From NCBI GenBank assembly GCA_031261885.1, contig JAISIU010000079.1, positions 1 through 5,952 of the forward strand: a stretch of 5,952 bases of DNA, written 5' to 3'. This DNA is from Bifidobacteriaceae bacterium (GTDB lineage: Bacteria; Actinomycetota; Actinomycetes; Actinomycetales; WQXJ01). Positions 5,611 to 5,952 of this stretch are shown one piece after another (positions within the stretch are counted from its first letter, which is position 1; every line of letters starts with the position of its first letter). Both the position numbers and the translations under genes were made by a program. The notes under the pieces are model-generated. The model made no database searches and was not told the origin of the DNA. It saw only the letters and a program-made list of their open reading frames with translations.

Positions 5611-5835
5611 TCAGAATACCTCCACCGACAGTCCAGTCCGATCGCACAGGCCTACGCGCTGAAGGTCTTCAGCTATCCATCCCACTGCATAAGATGTGGC
5701 CGGTAACGCCACACCGTTAAGCACCCCGGTCATCATTTCAGACACCTGGAATACCTCATTCCCCACACCCGCACTAGCCATCCACTCATGCACTCGCCGC
5801 CCCCGCTCCACGAACTCATCCCATCCGTTGCCCAT
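5611..5835 (-). CDS. Small hypothetical protein, 74 residues
   Basis: I do not recognise it. The sequence begins MGNGWDEFVERGRRVHEWM and ends RTGLSVEVF. It reads like a compact soluble helical protein: an amphipathic first helix (3-19), then SEMMTGVLNGVALPATSYAVGWIAEDLQRVGL, with no clear membrane segment. The ATG at 5835 has GGGAGAG 7 bases upstream. A TTG at 5859 in the same frame has its own AGGGAGAG and would add 8 residues (MRYRERSE), so the start is not certain. A 60-base gap separates it from the tail of another minus-strand gene, so the two may share an operon. Base composition is clearly less GC-rich than in holB, which suggests acquired DNA. Confidence 0.6.
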   Translation of the reverse strand: MGNGWDEFVERGRRVHEWMASAGVGNEVFQVSEMMTGVLNGVALPATSYAVGWIAEDLQRVGLCDRTGLSVEVF

Positions 5836-5895
5836 CTCGCTTCTCTCCCGATAACGCAATGCCGCTCTCCCTCGGCTATCCCACGTGTACCCTTC

Positions 5896-5952
5896 TCAGC
5901 TCTCCCCTGCTTTCACATACTCACTCGGCAGCACCGAATAGCGCACGCTTGG
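5896..5952 (-). CDS. C-terminal tail of an unidentified minus-strand gene, cut by the window edge
   Basis: Reading the minus strand from base 5952 gives 18 codons ending at TGA (5898-5896): PSVRYSVLPSEYVKAGES. Of the three minus-strand frames here, this one stays open longest before its stop. It has a natural protein composition, and its stop lies 60 bases before the ATG of the 74-residue gene. The piece is too short to identify, and the frame is judged only by composition and by spacing to the next gene. Confidence 0.4.
   Translation of the reverse strand, partial: PSVRYSVLPSEYVKAGES

Noticed and set aside
5202..5720. 172-codon + strand frame in the right-hand spacer
   Set aside because: Pro/Arg/Thr-rich composition, no ribosome binding site, and it overlaps the better supported 74-residue minus-strand gene.

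Overview
The window comes from a high-GC Gram-positive bacterium (Actinomycetota). The evidence is GC-rich coding sequence with G/C-ending codons (one 60-base line inside holB, 841-900, is 48/60 G+C), the tmk-holB pair followed by a secreted tripeptidyl-aminopeptidase-like lipoprotein, and an actinobacterial-style -10 box in front of the tRNA. I cannot name a genus from the sequence alone.

Left half (1-3483), ordinary chromosomal backbone, all on the + strand. It starts with the 3' end of a thymidylate kinase gene (tmk), overlapped by 4 bases by holB, the clamp-loader delta' subunit. A 172-base spacer follows, with a 13-base direct repeat and several short palindromes. Next comes a 539-residue lipoprotein of the alpha/beta-hydrolase (S33, Tap/SlpD-like) family with a visible Ser-Asp-His triad. 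The spacer after it carries the same CCGATGCCGG-type words in the opposite orientation. A complete tRNA-Thr(CGT), with its own promoter and a downstream hairpin terminator, closes this half. tmk and holB are both DNA-synthesis genes. The lipoprotein is a separate, probably nutritional, exported peptidase.

Right half (3484-5952), a different character. After the tRNA there are about 350 bases without a convincing gene, then a 252-residue protein of unknown function on the + strand. It converges on a 94-residue minus-strand protein, and the gap between them holds two strong imperfect hairpins. Further right are about 540 bases without a supported gene, containing a perfect TATAAT box and an 8-base inverted repeat on the minus strand. 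A 74-residue minus-strand orphan gene and the C-terminal tail of another minus-strand gene at the window edge follow. Base composition falls to roughly 52-57% G+C in three 60-base lines I counted (5341-5400, 5701-5760, 5881-5940).

The strand switch, the orphan genes, the lower GC and the position just behind a tRNA gene suggest the edge of a genomic island or integrated element. No integrase, relaxase or duplicated tRNA end is visible in the window, so this remains an inference. I did not find a recognisable defence or other new system. The best candidates for something undescribed are the orphan proteins and the promoter/inverted-repeat region at 5491-5534.
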